Both the position numbers and the translations under genes were made by a program. A DNA stretch of 5,314 nucleotides from Candidatus Aenigmatarchaeota archaeon (lineage in GTDB: Archaea; Aenigmatarchaeota; Aenigmatarchaeia; QMZS01): positions 1 to 5,314 of the forward strand of contig JAGGTL010000010.1 in NCBI GenBank assembly GCA_021163805.1. Direction: 5' to 3'. Positions 1 through 5,314 of this stretch are shown here, piece after piece (the stretch's first letter is position 1; every line of letters starts with the position of its first letter). The notes under the pieces were generated by a model that was given only the letters and a program-made list of their open reading frames with translations, made no database searches and was not told where the DNA came from.

Positions 1-9
1 AAACTTTTT

Positions 10-60
10 TACCCATAAGTAAATAAAATAAAATTATTTATAGTTTATTTATCAAGGGTA
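10..60. repeat. Imperfect inverted repeat (two-part stem)
   Basis: The outer arms are TACCC at 10-14 and GGGTA at 56-60. The inner arms are TAAATAAA at 20-27 and TTTATTTA at 44-51. An unpaired 5/4-base internal loop separates the two stems, and the apical loop is 16 bases (28-43). The GC-containing outer arms are notable in such AT-rich sequence. It could be the 3' end or terminator hairpin of a gene beyond the left edge, an operator, or chance: the inner arms alone mean little at this base composition. Confidence 0.3.
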
Positions 61-74
61 TTTAAAATTTTAAA
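61..74. repeat. Perfect 14-bp AT-only palindrome
   Basis: TTTAAAATTTTAAA is identical to its own reverse complement. It lies directly after the inverted repeat at 10-60 and just upstream of a TATA-like box at 76-84. That position would suit a dimeric regulator controlling the small gene downstream. However, AT-only palindromes are common by chance in DNA of this composition, and no second copy was seen in the window. Confidence 0.25.
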
Positions 75-75
75 G

Positions 76-84
76 TATAAATAT
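76..84 (+). promoter_or_regulatory. TATA-like box, distal candidate
   Basis: TATAAATAT is a good match to an archaeal TATA box. Transcription would start about 25 bases downstream, near 105. That gives a leader of roughly 55 bases before the ATG at 162. It competes with the box at 122-129, and the sequence does not show which one is used. Confidence 0.4.
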
Positions 85-121
85 TGGGGAAGAATTATTG
101 TATATTTTATTTACTAAGGAG

Positions 122-129
122 TATTTAAA
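122..129 (+). promoter_or_regulatory. TATA-like box, proximal candidate
   Basis: TATTTAAA is preceded by the purine-rich bases AAGGAG (116-121), which could serve as a TFB-recognition element. Initiation about 25 bases downstream falls near 150. That would give the ATG at 162 a very short leader that just includes the GGTGA ribosome-binding site. Alternatively, it would put the GTG at 153 at or near the 5' end as a leaderless start. Confidence 0.5.
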
Positions 130-151
130 GTTTTCGGTGTAATTATTATTA

Positions 152-156
152 GGTGA
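152..156 (+). promoter_or_regulatory. Shine-Dalgarno site deciding the start of the 96-residue gene
   Basis: GGTGA matches the core of the archaeal anti-Shine-Dalgarno sequence and sits five bases before the ATG at 162. It overlaps the in-frame GTG at 153, which argues that this GTG is part of the ribosome-binding site and not the start codon. It is the only clear Shine-Dalgarno site seen in front of any gene in this window. Confidence 0.55.
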
Positions 157-161
157 ATAAG

Positions 162-452
162 ATGCTTGAACTAAACAAAGTGGGTAAAAAAGCGGACTGG
201 AAAGAATGTTTGTCAATAGAGGCAGAGCACGAACTAAATCAGATTCTTGAAGCGGTTAAGAGACACAGATGCGCTTACAAAGACGCAGAGAATGTTCAGA
301 TTGCACAATTGTGGTGTGGTTTGATTGAGATCAAGAAAATGATCAACAAACTAAATGACAGACTTGGATACGTAGAAACCGTTCTAAACGGCCTATTTAA
401 AACCAGAGATGAAGAAAGAGACAAACTTGTGAAATCTTTGATGAAGTTCTAA
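162..452 (+). CDS. Small helical protein of unknown function (96 aa), probably highly expressed
   Basis: I do not recognise this protein. It is 96 residues, with no signal peptide or membrane span, and is rich in Lys, Glu, Asp, Leu and Ile. The heptad-like spacing of hydrophobic residues through most of its length (about 17-90) suggests two or three amphipathic helices, perhaps a small bundle or coiled coil. Cysteines are at 16, 37 and 52. ATG at 162 is preferred because GGTGA stands five bases upstream; an in-frame GTG at 153 would add three residues. Its composition stands out: visibly richer in G and C than its neighbours, with C-ending codons preferred (Asp GAC four of five, both Tyr TAC, both His CAC), whereas the synthetase genes mostly use GAT for Asp. 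With the TATA box, ribosome-binding site and trailing T tracts, this suggests a strongly expressed single-gene transcript. Recent transfer is a less likely explanation. A structural, nucleic-acid-binding or adaptor role is possible, but nothing shows which. Confidence 0.8.
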   Translation: MLELNKVGKKADWKECLSIEAEHELNQILEAVKRHRCAYKDAENVQIAQLWCGLIEIKKMINKLNDRLGYVETVLNGLFKTRDEERDKLVKSLMKF

Positions 453-476
453 TTTTTTATTTTTTTTATTTTATTT
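453..476 (+). terminator. T-rich archaeal terminator after the 96-residue gene
   Basis: Immediately after the TAA stop come six Ts, then eight Ts, then shorter T runs, interrupted only by single As. Archaeal RNA polymerase terminates at such T tracts without needing a hairpin, and no stem precedes this one. It lies in the 49-base gap between convergent genes. Confidence 0.65.
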
Positions 477-489
477 CTAATAAATTAAC

Positions 490-501
490 AATATATAAAA
501 A
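490..501 (-). terminator. Possible weak T-tract terminator for the minus-strand unit
   Basis: Read on the minus strand, five Ts (501-497) directly abut the stop of the small membrane protein and continue into an AT-only stretch. The tract is short and less convincing than the plus-strand one. Termination may in fact happen elsewhere in the convergent gap. Confidence 0.25.
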
Positions 502-795
502 TTATCCAGGACAATTGCAAAATTTTTTTGCCTGATCCAGATTTGTCCCAAATTTTTCCTTTAATGCAGGATATTTTAATTTTCCTTTTTCTATTGCATC
601 CAAAGGTTCATTGCAATTTTCTATCTGCCATTTTGAACATTCAGACTGGATACTACTAGTATTTGTAATTGATGGCAGACCGATATTCCAAATTTTAAAA
701 AAAAACGTAAGAGCAACTACAAAAACAATTGACAAAATCAGAAATATTACAATTGTATTGAATTCAATCCTTCCTTTCAATTTATTTTTAATCAT
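502..795 (-). CDS. Small single-span membrane protein, possibly pilin-like (97 aa)
   Basis: No family is recognised. The N-terminus is short and basic (Lys3, Lys5, Lys7, Arg9). One strong hydrophobic segment follows at about 13-36, then a polar domain of about 60 residues, so the bulk should face outside the cell. That domain has four cysteines (53, 61, 93, 95), which could form two disulfides. The basic stretch ending in LKG just before a hydrophobic helix resembles an archaeal class III (pilin-type) signal, with cleavage after Gly8. However, Arg at +1 is atypical and the usual acidic residue at +5 is absent (Glu is at +3), so pilin identity is an inference. ATG at 795 is chosen because it forms a 4-base ATGA overlap with the ATPase stop, as expected for translational coupling; a TTG at 807 would add four residues. 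The coupling suggests that it works with the ATPase, as a substrate, pseudopilin or membrane anchor. Confidence 0.7.
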   Translation of the reverse strand: MIKNKLKGRIEFNTIVIFLILSIVFVVALTFFFKIWNIGLPSITNTSSIQSECSKWQIENCNEPLDAIEKGKLKYPALKEKFGTNLDQAKKFCNCPG

Positions 796-2273
796 AATTT
801 TGAACAATATTTTTCTATTTCTTTTTGAACCCGATGCATTTCAAAAATTTTCTTCTTTACAAGATCAAGCAAAAATTTTTCTCTTCTCTTTATTTCTTCC
901 TTTATTTCATTCAGTTTTATGCCCTGATTTATAGATAGTTTTTCTAGAATTTTGCTGTTTGCGTTATAAATAAACCTATTTTTAGAAAAATCAAAAGTTA
1001 ATATTTTATTTGTAATTACTTTTTTTGTTTTTTCATCTATATTCAAAAGTTCTTCAATATTTTTGACTTTTCTGATTATTTTATTTTCTTTTTCCGTTTT
1101 CACAACCGTAATTATAACATCCAGAAGCTGTATCAGACTTGATGGCAAATTTATTGGTGGTGTATTCAATCTGGATACAATTGAAGATACATCTTCGGAG
1201 TGAAAAGTTGATAAAGTTGGATGTCCGCTTGCCATTCCTTGAAACATTACATAGGTTTCTTTACCCCTAACCTCTCCAACGACAACATAATCTGGATTTT
1301 CCCGGAAACTTTCTCTAAGTAATTTGTCTAAATTAATTTCTCCTATTTTTAATCCTCCAATAGATTCTCTGCTGACCGTCGCAATCCAATTTTCGTGATA
1401 TATTCTTATTTCTCTAATGTCTTCAATAGAAACAATTTTTGCTTTAGAAGGTATAAATGTCAAAATTGAATTTAACATGGTTGTTTTTCCGGCTCCGGAT
1501 CCGCCAATTATCAGAATATTTGCCCCATTTTCTATTAAATACCACAGATAGGCTATCGCTTTTGCAGATATTGTTTTCAAATATATTAATTCTACTGGTG
1601 AGAAAGGAATTCTTCTAAATTTTCTTATTGAAAAATTTGGGCCTCTCGGACAAACTTCTTCCGAAATTGTTCCTTCGACTCTTGAGCCGTCTTCCAGACT
1701 TCCTTCCAAAAAAGGATTTAAATAGGTAATATATTTATTACACCTTTGTGCGAGTTTTATTATGAAATTTTTCAATCTTTTTTCGTCTTTATATACCACA
1801 TTTGTTTTAACATTACCGAACATCCTATGTCTGATATAAATTGGTGTTTTTATTCCGTTACAATTTATATCTTCAACATAATCATCGTGCATCAGAGGTT
1901 CAATCTCATTTAAACCAACAAAATCCCTGTAAATAAAATACATTAGTTTATTATATTGTTTATCAGAAATTTTATATCCATAGTCCTTTAATAAAATTTT
2001 GATTTTATTTTCGAGATGTGCAATTAATTTTTTGTGAGTTTCGATTTGGGTTGGAGAAAGATCAATCAGTTGCAATAAACCCTGATATAGATTCTCAAAA
2101 ATTTCATTTTCTTTTTTGGTTAATTTTGGTTCTACCAATTCATATATTATATCTTTTCCGTCATAATAAATATGCGCCTTAGCGAATGGTTTAATTAAAT
2201 AGTAAACAATATTTGTTTTCTTTAAATTTTTGGGCATTTCAATCTTTTGAGCAATTTCTTCTAATTGGAACAT
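792..2273 (-). CDS. Type IV pilus/archaellum-type secretion ATPase (FlaI/GspE/VirB11 family)
   Basis: This is a hexameric cytoplasmic ATPase of the type II/IV secretion superfamily. Such enzymes use ATP hydrolysis to drive assembly of pili, archaella or secreted substrates through a membrane platform. The N-terminal domain (about 100-210) carries the archaeal FlaI-like stretch from LNEIEPLM through VEDINCNG to PIYIRHR. The nucleotide-binding core follows: Walker A GGSGAGKTT (257-265, Lys263), Asp box IEDIREI (283-289), Walker B region PDYVVVGEVRG (327-337, Glu334), and His box GHPTLSTFHS (350-359). All look intact, so it should be active. A charged helical tail (about 445-490) resembles the C-terminus of archaeal relatives. 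At 493 residues its length is normal. Neither ATG at 2273 nor in-frame ATG at 2237 (Met13) has a Shine-Dalgarno site, so the start is uncertain. The next gene overlaps by four bases. The usual TadC/FlaJ membrane partner is not adjacent, so which filament it serves cannot be told. Confidence 0.93.
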   Translation of the reverse strand: MFQLEEIAQKIEMPKNLKKTNIVYYLIKPFAKAHIYYDGKDIIYELVEPKLTKKENEIFENLYQGLLQLIDLSPTQIETHKKLIAHLENKIKILLKDYGYKISDKQYNKLMYFIYRDFVGLNEIEPLMHDDYVEDINCNGIKTPIYIRHRMFGNVKTNVVYKDEKRLKNFIIKLAQRCNKYITYLNPFLEGSLEDGSRVEGTISEEVCPRGPNFSIRKFRRIPFSPVELIYLKTISAKAIAYLWYLIENGANILIIGGSGAGKTTMLNSILTFIPSKAKIVSIEDIREIRIYHENWIATVSRESIGGLKIGEINLDKLLRESFRENPDYVVVGEVRGKETYVMFQGMASGHPTLSTFHSEDVSSIVSRLNTPPINLPSSLIQLLDVIITVVKTEKENKIIRKVKNIEELLNIDEKTKKVITNKILTFDFSKNRFIYNANSKILEKLSINQGIKLNEIKEEIKRREKFLLDLVKKKIFEMHRVQKEIEKYCSKL

Positions 2274-2379
2274 AATAAAATATCTATTTAAAATATCTGT
2301 TTAATTAATGAAAATATTTTGCCCGAAGAAAAATACGAATATTTTTTGGATTTTTCTTTTTTTAAAAGAAAAAAGTTAT
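2274..2379. promoter_or_regulatory. Divergent promoter region between the ATPase unit and metG
   Basis: This 106-base AT-rich gap must hold promoters for both directions. A near-symmetrical TATA-like element, TATTTAAAATAT, lies at 2285-2296. Used rightward, it would start transcripts near 2316 and give metG a leader of about 64 bases, excluding the in-frame ATG at 2308. Used leftward, it would start near 2264, inside the longest ATPase reading frame and upstream of its Met13. Another AT-rich stretch at 2339-2347 could give metG a leader of about 11 bases. No Shine-Dalgarno site precedes either gene. Confidence 0.45.
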
Positions 2380-3984
2380 ATGAAAAGAAAACTCATAACT
2401 TCTGCTTTGCCATATATCCACGGAATACCGCATTTGGGAAATATCATCGGTTCTGTCTTGCCAGCGGATGTGTATTCAAGATTTTGCAGATTGAAAGGAG
2501 AAAAAGTTTTATATATTTGCGGTTCTGATTCTCACGGGACTATGTTTGAGATTGTTGCAGAGAAAAATAAAACCACTCCGAAACAGATAGTTTATCAGAA
2601 TCACAAAAAAGTGAAAGATATTTTTAAAAAGTTTGAAATAAGTTTTGATTATTATGGCATTACAGATTCAAAAATAAATGAAGAATTCACAAACCATATA
2701 TTTAAAAAATTAGATGAGAATAATTACATAATTGAAGTGGAAGTTGAAAATGCTTATTGCGAAAAATGCAGAAAGTTTTTGCCGGACAGATTTATTGAAG
2801 GAAAATGTTCTTTTTGTGGAGGATTGGCGAGGGGAGATCAGTGTGATGATTGTGGAAGATTGATAGACGTTAAGGAAATTATCGATTCTCATTGTATTTT
2901 TTGCAAAGGAAAAATAAAATTTAGAAAAACAAAACATTTATTTCTAAACCTGCCAAAATTTGAAAAAGAATTATTTGAGTTCGTTGAAAAGAGCAGAGGA
3001 TGGAGCAAACTTGCAAAAATGGAAACTCTGGGATTTCTTAAACGAGGATTAAAACCAAGAGCAATTACGAGAGACGCATCTTGGGGGTTTAAAGTTCCAA
3101 AAAAAAATTATGAAAATAAAGTTTTTTATGTGTGGTTTGATGCTCCTATTGGTTATCTATCCTTTACAAAAGAATGGTGTCTAAAAAATGATCAGAACTT
3201 TGAGGACTGGTGGAAAAGCGAGGATACAGAACTTGTTCAATTTATGGGAAAAGATAATACGATTTTTCATTCAATAATCTTTCCCGCCATGTTACTTGGC
3301 TGCAGAGAGAACTGGAAACTTGCAGATAGATTGATTTCCTGCGGTTGGCTCAAAACAGAAGGAATAAAATTCTCAAAGAGCAGGGGAAAAGGTCTCACAA
3401 CAGAGGAAGCGCTCAAAAAATATCCCGCCGATTACTGGAGATTCGTATTGATTTCCTTATATCCAGAACAGAATGATTCTGTCTTTTCAATTGAAGTTTT
3501 TAGGGAAATTATAAATAATGAATTTGCAGATATTATTGGAAACTTTATTCATAGAGTTCTTTCATTTTGTTATTCTAATTTTGGGATGATTCCAAAACCA
3601 AATAAAGATAATATAGATCATCCAATACCAGAAGAAATAAAAGAATTAAAAAATATTTCTAACACCATTACAAAAAATTTTGAAGATTGCAGATTTCAGG
3701 AGGCATTAAAAAATATTGTGCACTATGGAAAAAAAGCAAATGCTTATTTTAACAATAATGAACCTTGGAAAAAGGGGGAAGAAGAGAAAAAAGAAATTTG
3801 TTTTTATTCCGGAAATTTGGTCAAAAATCTGGCAATTTTGATATATCCAATTGTCCCAAATTTCTCAGAGAAAGTTTTTGAGTTTCTCAATATAAATCCT
3901 AAAAAACTGAAATGGAATGAAGCAGAAAAATTTGATTATATGGGAAAAATCAAAAAATCAAGACCTCTTATTGATAAATTGTAA
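2380..3984 (+). CDS. metG: Methionyl-tRNA synthetase (MetRS), short form without C-terminal tRNA-binding domain
   Basis: This class I aminoacyl-tRNA synthetase charges tRNA-Met, initiator and elongator, with methionine in the cytoplasm. The N-terminal ITSALPYIHGIPHLGN carries the HIGH-type motif (His18-Leu-Gly-Asn21). The connective insertion has four CxxC pairs (127/130, 143/146, 155/158, 172/175), enough for two zinc knuckles as in archaeal MetRS. VFYVWFDAPIGYLSF (about 248-262) is a conserved catalytic-fold segment, and KFSKS (330-334) is the KMSKS loop. The helical anticodon-binding domain fills about 370-534. The protein is 534 residues and stops after that domain, so the EMAP-II/Trbp111-like tail found in some MetRS is absent. 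It may be encoded elsewhere. ATG at 2380 is chosen because MKRKLITSALPY matches the usual short lead-in. The reading frame stays open to ATG 2308, but those 24 residues are low-complexity, correspond to nothing in the family, and overlap the promoter region. No T tract follows the stop, so some read-through into serS is possible. Confidence 0.97.
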   Translation: MKRKLITSALPYIHGIPHLGNIIGSVLPADVYSRFCRLKGEKVLYICGSDSHGTMFEIVAEKNKTTPKQIVYQNHKKVKDIFKKFEISFDYYGITDSKINEEFTNHIFKKLDENNYIIEVEVENAYCEKCRKFLPDRFIEGKCSFCGGLARGDQCDDCGRLIDVKEIIDSHCIFCKGKIKFRKTKHLFLNLPKFEKELFEFVEKSRGWSKLAKMETLGFLKRGLKPRAITRDASWGFKVPKKNYENKVFYVWFDAPIGYLSFTKEWCLKNDQNFEDWWKSEDTELVQFMGKDNTIFHSIIFPAMLLGCRENWKLADRLISCGWLKTEGIKFSKSRGKGLTTEEALKKYPADYWRFVLISLYPEQNDSVFSIEVFREIINNEFADIIGNFIHRVLSFCYSNFGMIPKPNKDNIDHPIPEEIKELKNISNTITKNFEDCRFQEALKNIVHYGKKANAYFNNNEPWKKGEEEKKEICFYSGNLVKNLAILIYPIVPNFSEKVFEFLNINPKKLKWNEAEKFDYMGKIKKSRPLIDKL

Positions 3985-4003
3985 AGTTTCAGATTCTCTT
4001 TAA

Positions 4004-4023
4004 AAAATTCATTAAAATTCATT
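4004..4023. repeat. Tandem 10-bp direct repeat upstream of serS
   Basis: AAAATTCATT occurs twice back to back (4004-4013 and 4014-4023) in the metG-serS gap. The 10-bp period is about one helical turn, which would place two bound protein subunits on the same face of DNA. It is 20 bases upstream of the serS TATA-like box. It may equally be a small slippage duplication. Confidence 0.45.
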
Positions 4024-4042
4024 AATTTATTTGGTGTAGGTT

Positions 4043-4052
4043 GATAAATATT
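4043..4052 (+). promoter_or_regulatory. TATA-like box for serS, suggesting a leaderless transcript
   Basis: GATAAATATT is centred about 26 bases before the serS ATG at 4074, the normal archaeal distance from TATA box to transcription start. This would put the first RNA base at or next to the A of the ATG. That fits the lack of a Shine-Dalgarno sequence before the gene. It suggests that serS has its own promoter and does not depend only on read-through from metG. Confidence 0.5.
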
Positions 4053-4073
4053 ATTGATATTATTAACTAAATT

Positions 4074-5314
4074 ATGTTGGATATAAACTTATTTAGAGAA
4101 AATCCGGAAATAATAAAGAAAAGTGAGAAAAAAAGATTTAAAGATCCTTCTGTTGTTGATAAAGTAATCGAATTCGATAATAAATGGAGAAAGAGATTAA
4201 ATGAACTGCAGAAATTAAAACATGAAAAAAATGAACTTTCAAACAAGATAGCAAAATTAAAAAAAGAAAAAAAATCAACGGAAGATTTAATAATCAGGGC
4301 TGGCGAAATTGATAACAAAATTTTCGGTTTGGAAAGAGAAATTCAGTTTTTAAAAAATGAAAGAGATGCTTATAGATACAAAATTGGAAATATTGTAGAT
4401 GAGGGTGTGCCCGTTGCTCCGACAGAAGATGGAAATGAAATTATCAGAACAGTTGGAAAAATCAGAGATTTCAATTTTGATTTAAAAGGACATGCAGAAT
4501 TAGTTGAAAGATTTGCCGAACTGGAAAGAGCCGCAAAAATATCGGGAGCAAGGACATATTATCTAAAAGGAGATCTTGTTTTATTGAATCTCGCTCTAAT
4601 AGAGTTCGCAATTAGAAGACTGATCAAAAAAAAATTTCTTCCAATGTGGACTCCCTTCTTTATGAACAAAAAATATATGAGAGGCGCCGCCGAATTATCT
4701 GAGTTTGAAGAAACACTTTACAAACTGGAAGGAGAAGATTCCTATCTGATTGCAACAAGTGAACAAACTCTCGCTTCACTTCATTCGGAAGAAGTTTTAG
4801 ATGAAAAAGAACTGCCATTGAAATACTGCGGAATTTCAACCTGTTTCAGAAAAGAAGCGGGTTCTCACGGGAAGGATACAAAAGGAATTTTCAGGGTTCA
4901 TCAATTTGAAAAAGTTGAACAATTTGTTTTTTGCAAACCAGACCAAAGTTGGAAAATTTTTGAAGAATTGATTAAAAATATAGAAGAAATTTATCAGGAA
5001 CTTAAAATACCTTACAGAATTGTAAATATTGCCTCTGGAGAACTAAATGACAATGCCGCAAAAAAATATGATTTGGAGGCTTGGTTTCCTGCTCAGGGGA
5101 AATACAGAGAATTGGGGTCTTGCTCAAATTGCACAGATTTTCAGGCAAGAAAATTAAATATAAAATTTGGAAAATACGGCGGAAAAAAAGAATTCGTCCA
5201 TACTTTGAATTCAACGGCAATTGCAACGGAAAGAACAATTTCTTGCATTCTGGAAAATTATCAGCAGAAGGATGGTTCAATAATTGTTCCTTCTGTTTTA
5301 AGAAAGTTTGTTGG
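4074..5314 (+). CDS. serS: Seryl-tRNA synthetase (SerRS), 3' end cut off by the window edge
   Basis: This class II aminoacyl-tRNA synthetase makes Ser-tRNA-Ser in the cytoplasm and also supplies the precursor of Sec-tRNA where selenocysteine is used. There are 413 complete codons and the frame runs off the window before a stop; little should be missing. The start MLDINLFRENPE is typical of the family. A long charged coiled coil (about 30-105) is the tRNA-binding arm. TSEQT (228-232) is the substrate-loop motif. Motif 2 spans TCFRKEAGSHGKDTKG with FRVHQFEKVEQF (about 256-284; Arg259 and Arg274), and motif 3 is STAIATERTISCILENYQ (380-397; Arg387). GSCSNCTDFQARKL (348-361) is also conserved. 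The GSHG and ATxR forms match archaeal/eukaryotic SerRS more than bacterial GSAG and AVGR. It is not the rare zinc-dependent methanogen type. The ATG at 4074 is the first in frame at the expected N-terminus and lacks a Shine-Dalgarno site. It lies 89 bases after metG on the same strand. Confidence 0.97.
   Translation, partial: MLDINLFRENPEIIKKSEKKRFKDPSVVDKVIEFDNKWRKRLNELQKLKHEKNELSNKIAKLKKEKKSTEDLIIRAGEIDNKIFGLEREIQFLKNERDAYRYKIGNIVDEGVPVAPTEDGNEIIRTVGKIRDFNFDLKGHAELVERFAELERAAKISGARTYYLKGDLVLLNLALIEFAIRRLIKKKFLPMWTPFFMNKKYMRGAAELSEFEETLYKLEGEDSYLIATSEQTLASLHSEEVLDEKELPLKYCGISTCFRKEAGSHGKDTKGIFRVHQFEKVEQFVFCKPDQSWKIFEELIKNIEEIYQELKIPYRIVNIASGELNDNAAKKYDLEAWFPAQGKYRELGSCSNCTDFQARKLNIKFGKYGGKKEFVHTLNSTAIATERTISCILENYQQKDGSIIVPSVLRKFV

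Noticed and set aside
1..161. tRNA or other structured RNA gene in the left intergenic region
   Set aside because: No cloverleaf, no T-loop GGTTCAAATC-type box and very low GC. The only structure is the imperfect inverted repeat, reported separately.
796..807. TTG start at 807 for the small membrane protein
   Set aside because: It adds only four residues and uses a weak start codon. The ATG at 795 gives the classic ATGA overlap with the upstream stop.
611..934. Plus-strand reading frame of 107 codons
   Set aside because: It is antisense to the small membrane protein and the end of the ATPase gene. Its Phe/Leu/Ile-rich translation is what the complement of an AT-rich coding strand gives.
2308..2379. 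N-terminal extension of metG from the ATG at 2308
   Set aside because: The 24 extra residues are encoded by A/T homopolymer-rich DNA, do not correspond to any part of MetRS and overlap the promoter region. MKRKLITSALPY from 2380 fits the family start.
2710..2937. Minus-strand reading frame inside metG
   Set aside because: It lies antisense to the zinc-knuckle region of a confidently identified gene and shows no features of its own.
4067..4318. Minus-strand Ser/Phe-rich reading frame over the start of serS
   Set aside because: It is the complement of the Lys/Glu-rich coiled-coil coding sequence of serS, which produces Phe/Ser/Leu codons on the other strand.
5002..5280. Minus-strand reading frame inside the 3' part of serS
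   Set aside because: It is antisense to conserved SerRS motif 3 and the SCSNC region; no independent support.
1..5314. CRISPR array or insertion sequence
   Set aside because: No spaced identical repeats of 20 bases or more, no transposase-like protein and no paired terminal repeats flanking a gene were seen.

Overview
This is an AT-rich window from an archaeon. Three things point to Archaea: an archaeal FlaI/GspE-like pilus-type ATPase; a seryl-tRNA synthetase whose motifs 2 and 3 read like archaeal/eukaryotic enzymes rather than bacterial ones; and TATA-like boxes about 25 bases upstream of starts that mostly lack a Shine-Dalgarno sequence. The compact, AT-rich layout would suit a DPANN-type lineage, but that is a guess, because no rRNA or other phylogenetic marker is present.

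Layout from left to right. Positions 1-161 hold no gene that I can support. They contain a long imperfect inverted repeat, a 14-bp AT palindrome and two TATA-like boxes leading into a small gene. That gene (162-452, +) encodes a 96-residue, highly charged, helical protein of unknown function. Its base composition and codon choice differ from everything else here, and it ends in a run of T tracts. Converging on it from the minus strand is a two-gene unit: a secretion/pilus ATPase (792-2273) followed by a small single-span membrane protein with four extracytoplasmic cysteines (502-795). The two genes share a 4-base ATGA overlap. A divergent promoter region (2274-2379) separates this unit from methionyl-tRNA synthetase (2380-3984, +). 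After an 89-base gap with a tandem 10-bp repeat and a TATA box comes seryl-tRNA synthetase (4074 to the window edge, +, cut off before its stop).

Functionally the window has two parts. The right half is translation housekeeping: charging of tRNA-Met and tRNA-Ser. The left half is less ordinary. The ATPase should power assembly or extrusion of a surface filament or secreted protein. Its usual partner, a TadC/FlaJ-type membrane platform, is not next to it, and the small membrane protein takes that place. The 96-residue gene stands alone with its own promoter and terminator and looks highly expressed.

I see no CRISPR array, no insertion sequence, and no tRNA or rRNA gene. The two most interesting items are the ATPase/small-membrane-protein pair and the 96-residue protein. 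Neither is proven to be a new system by sequence alone.
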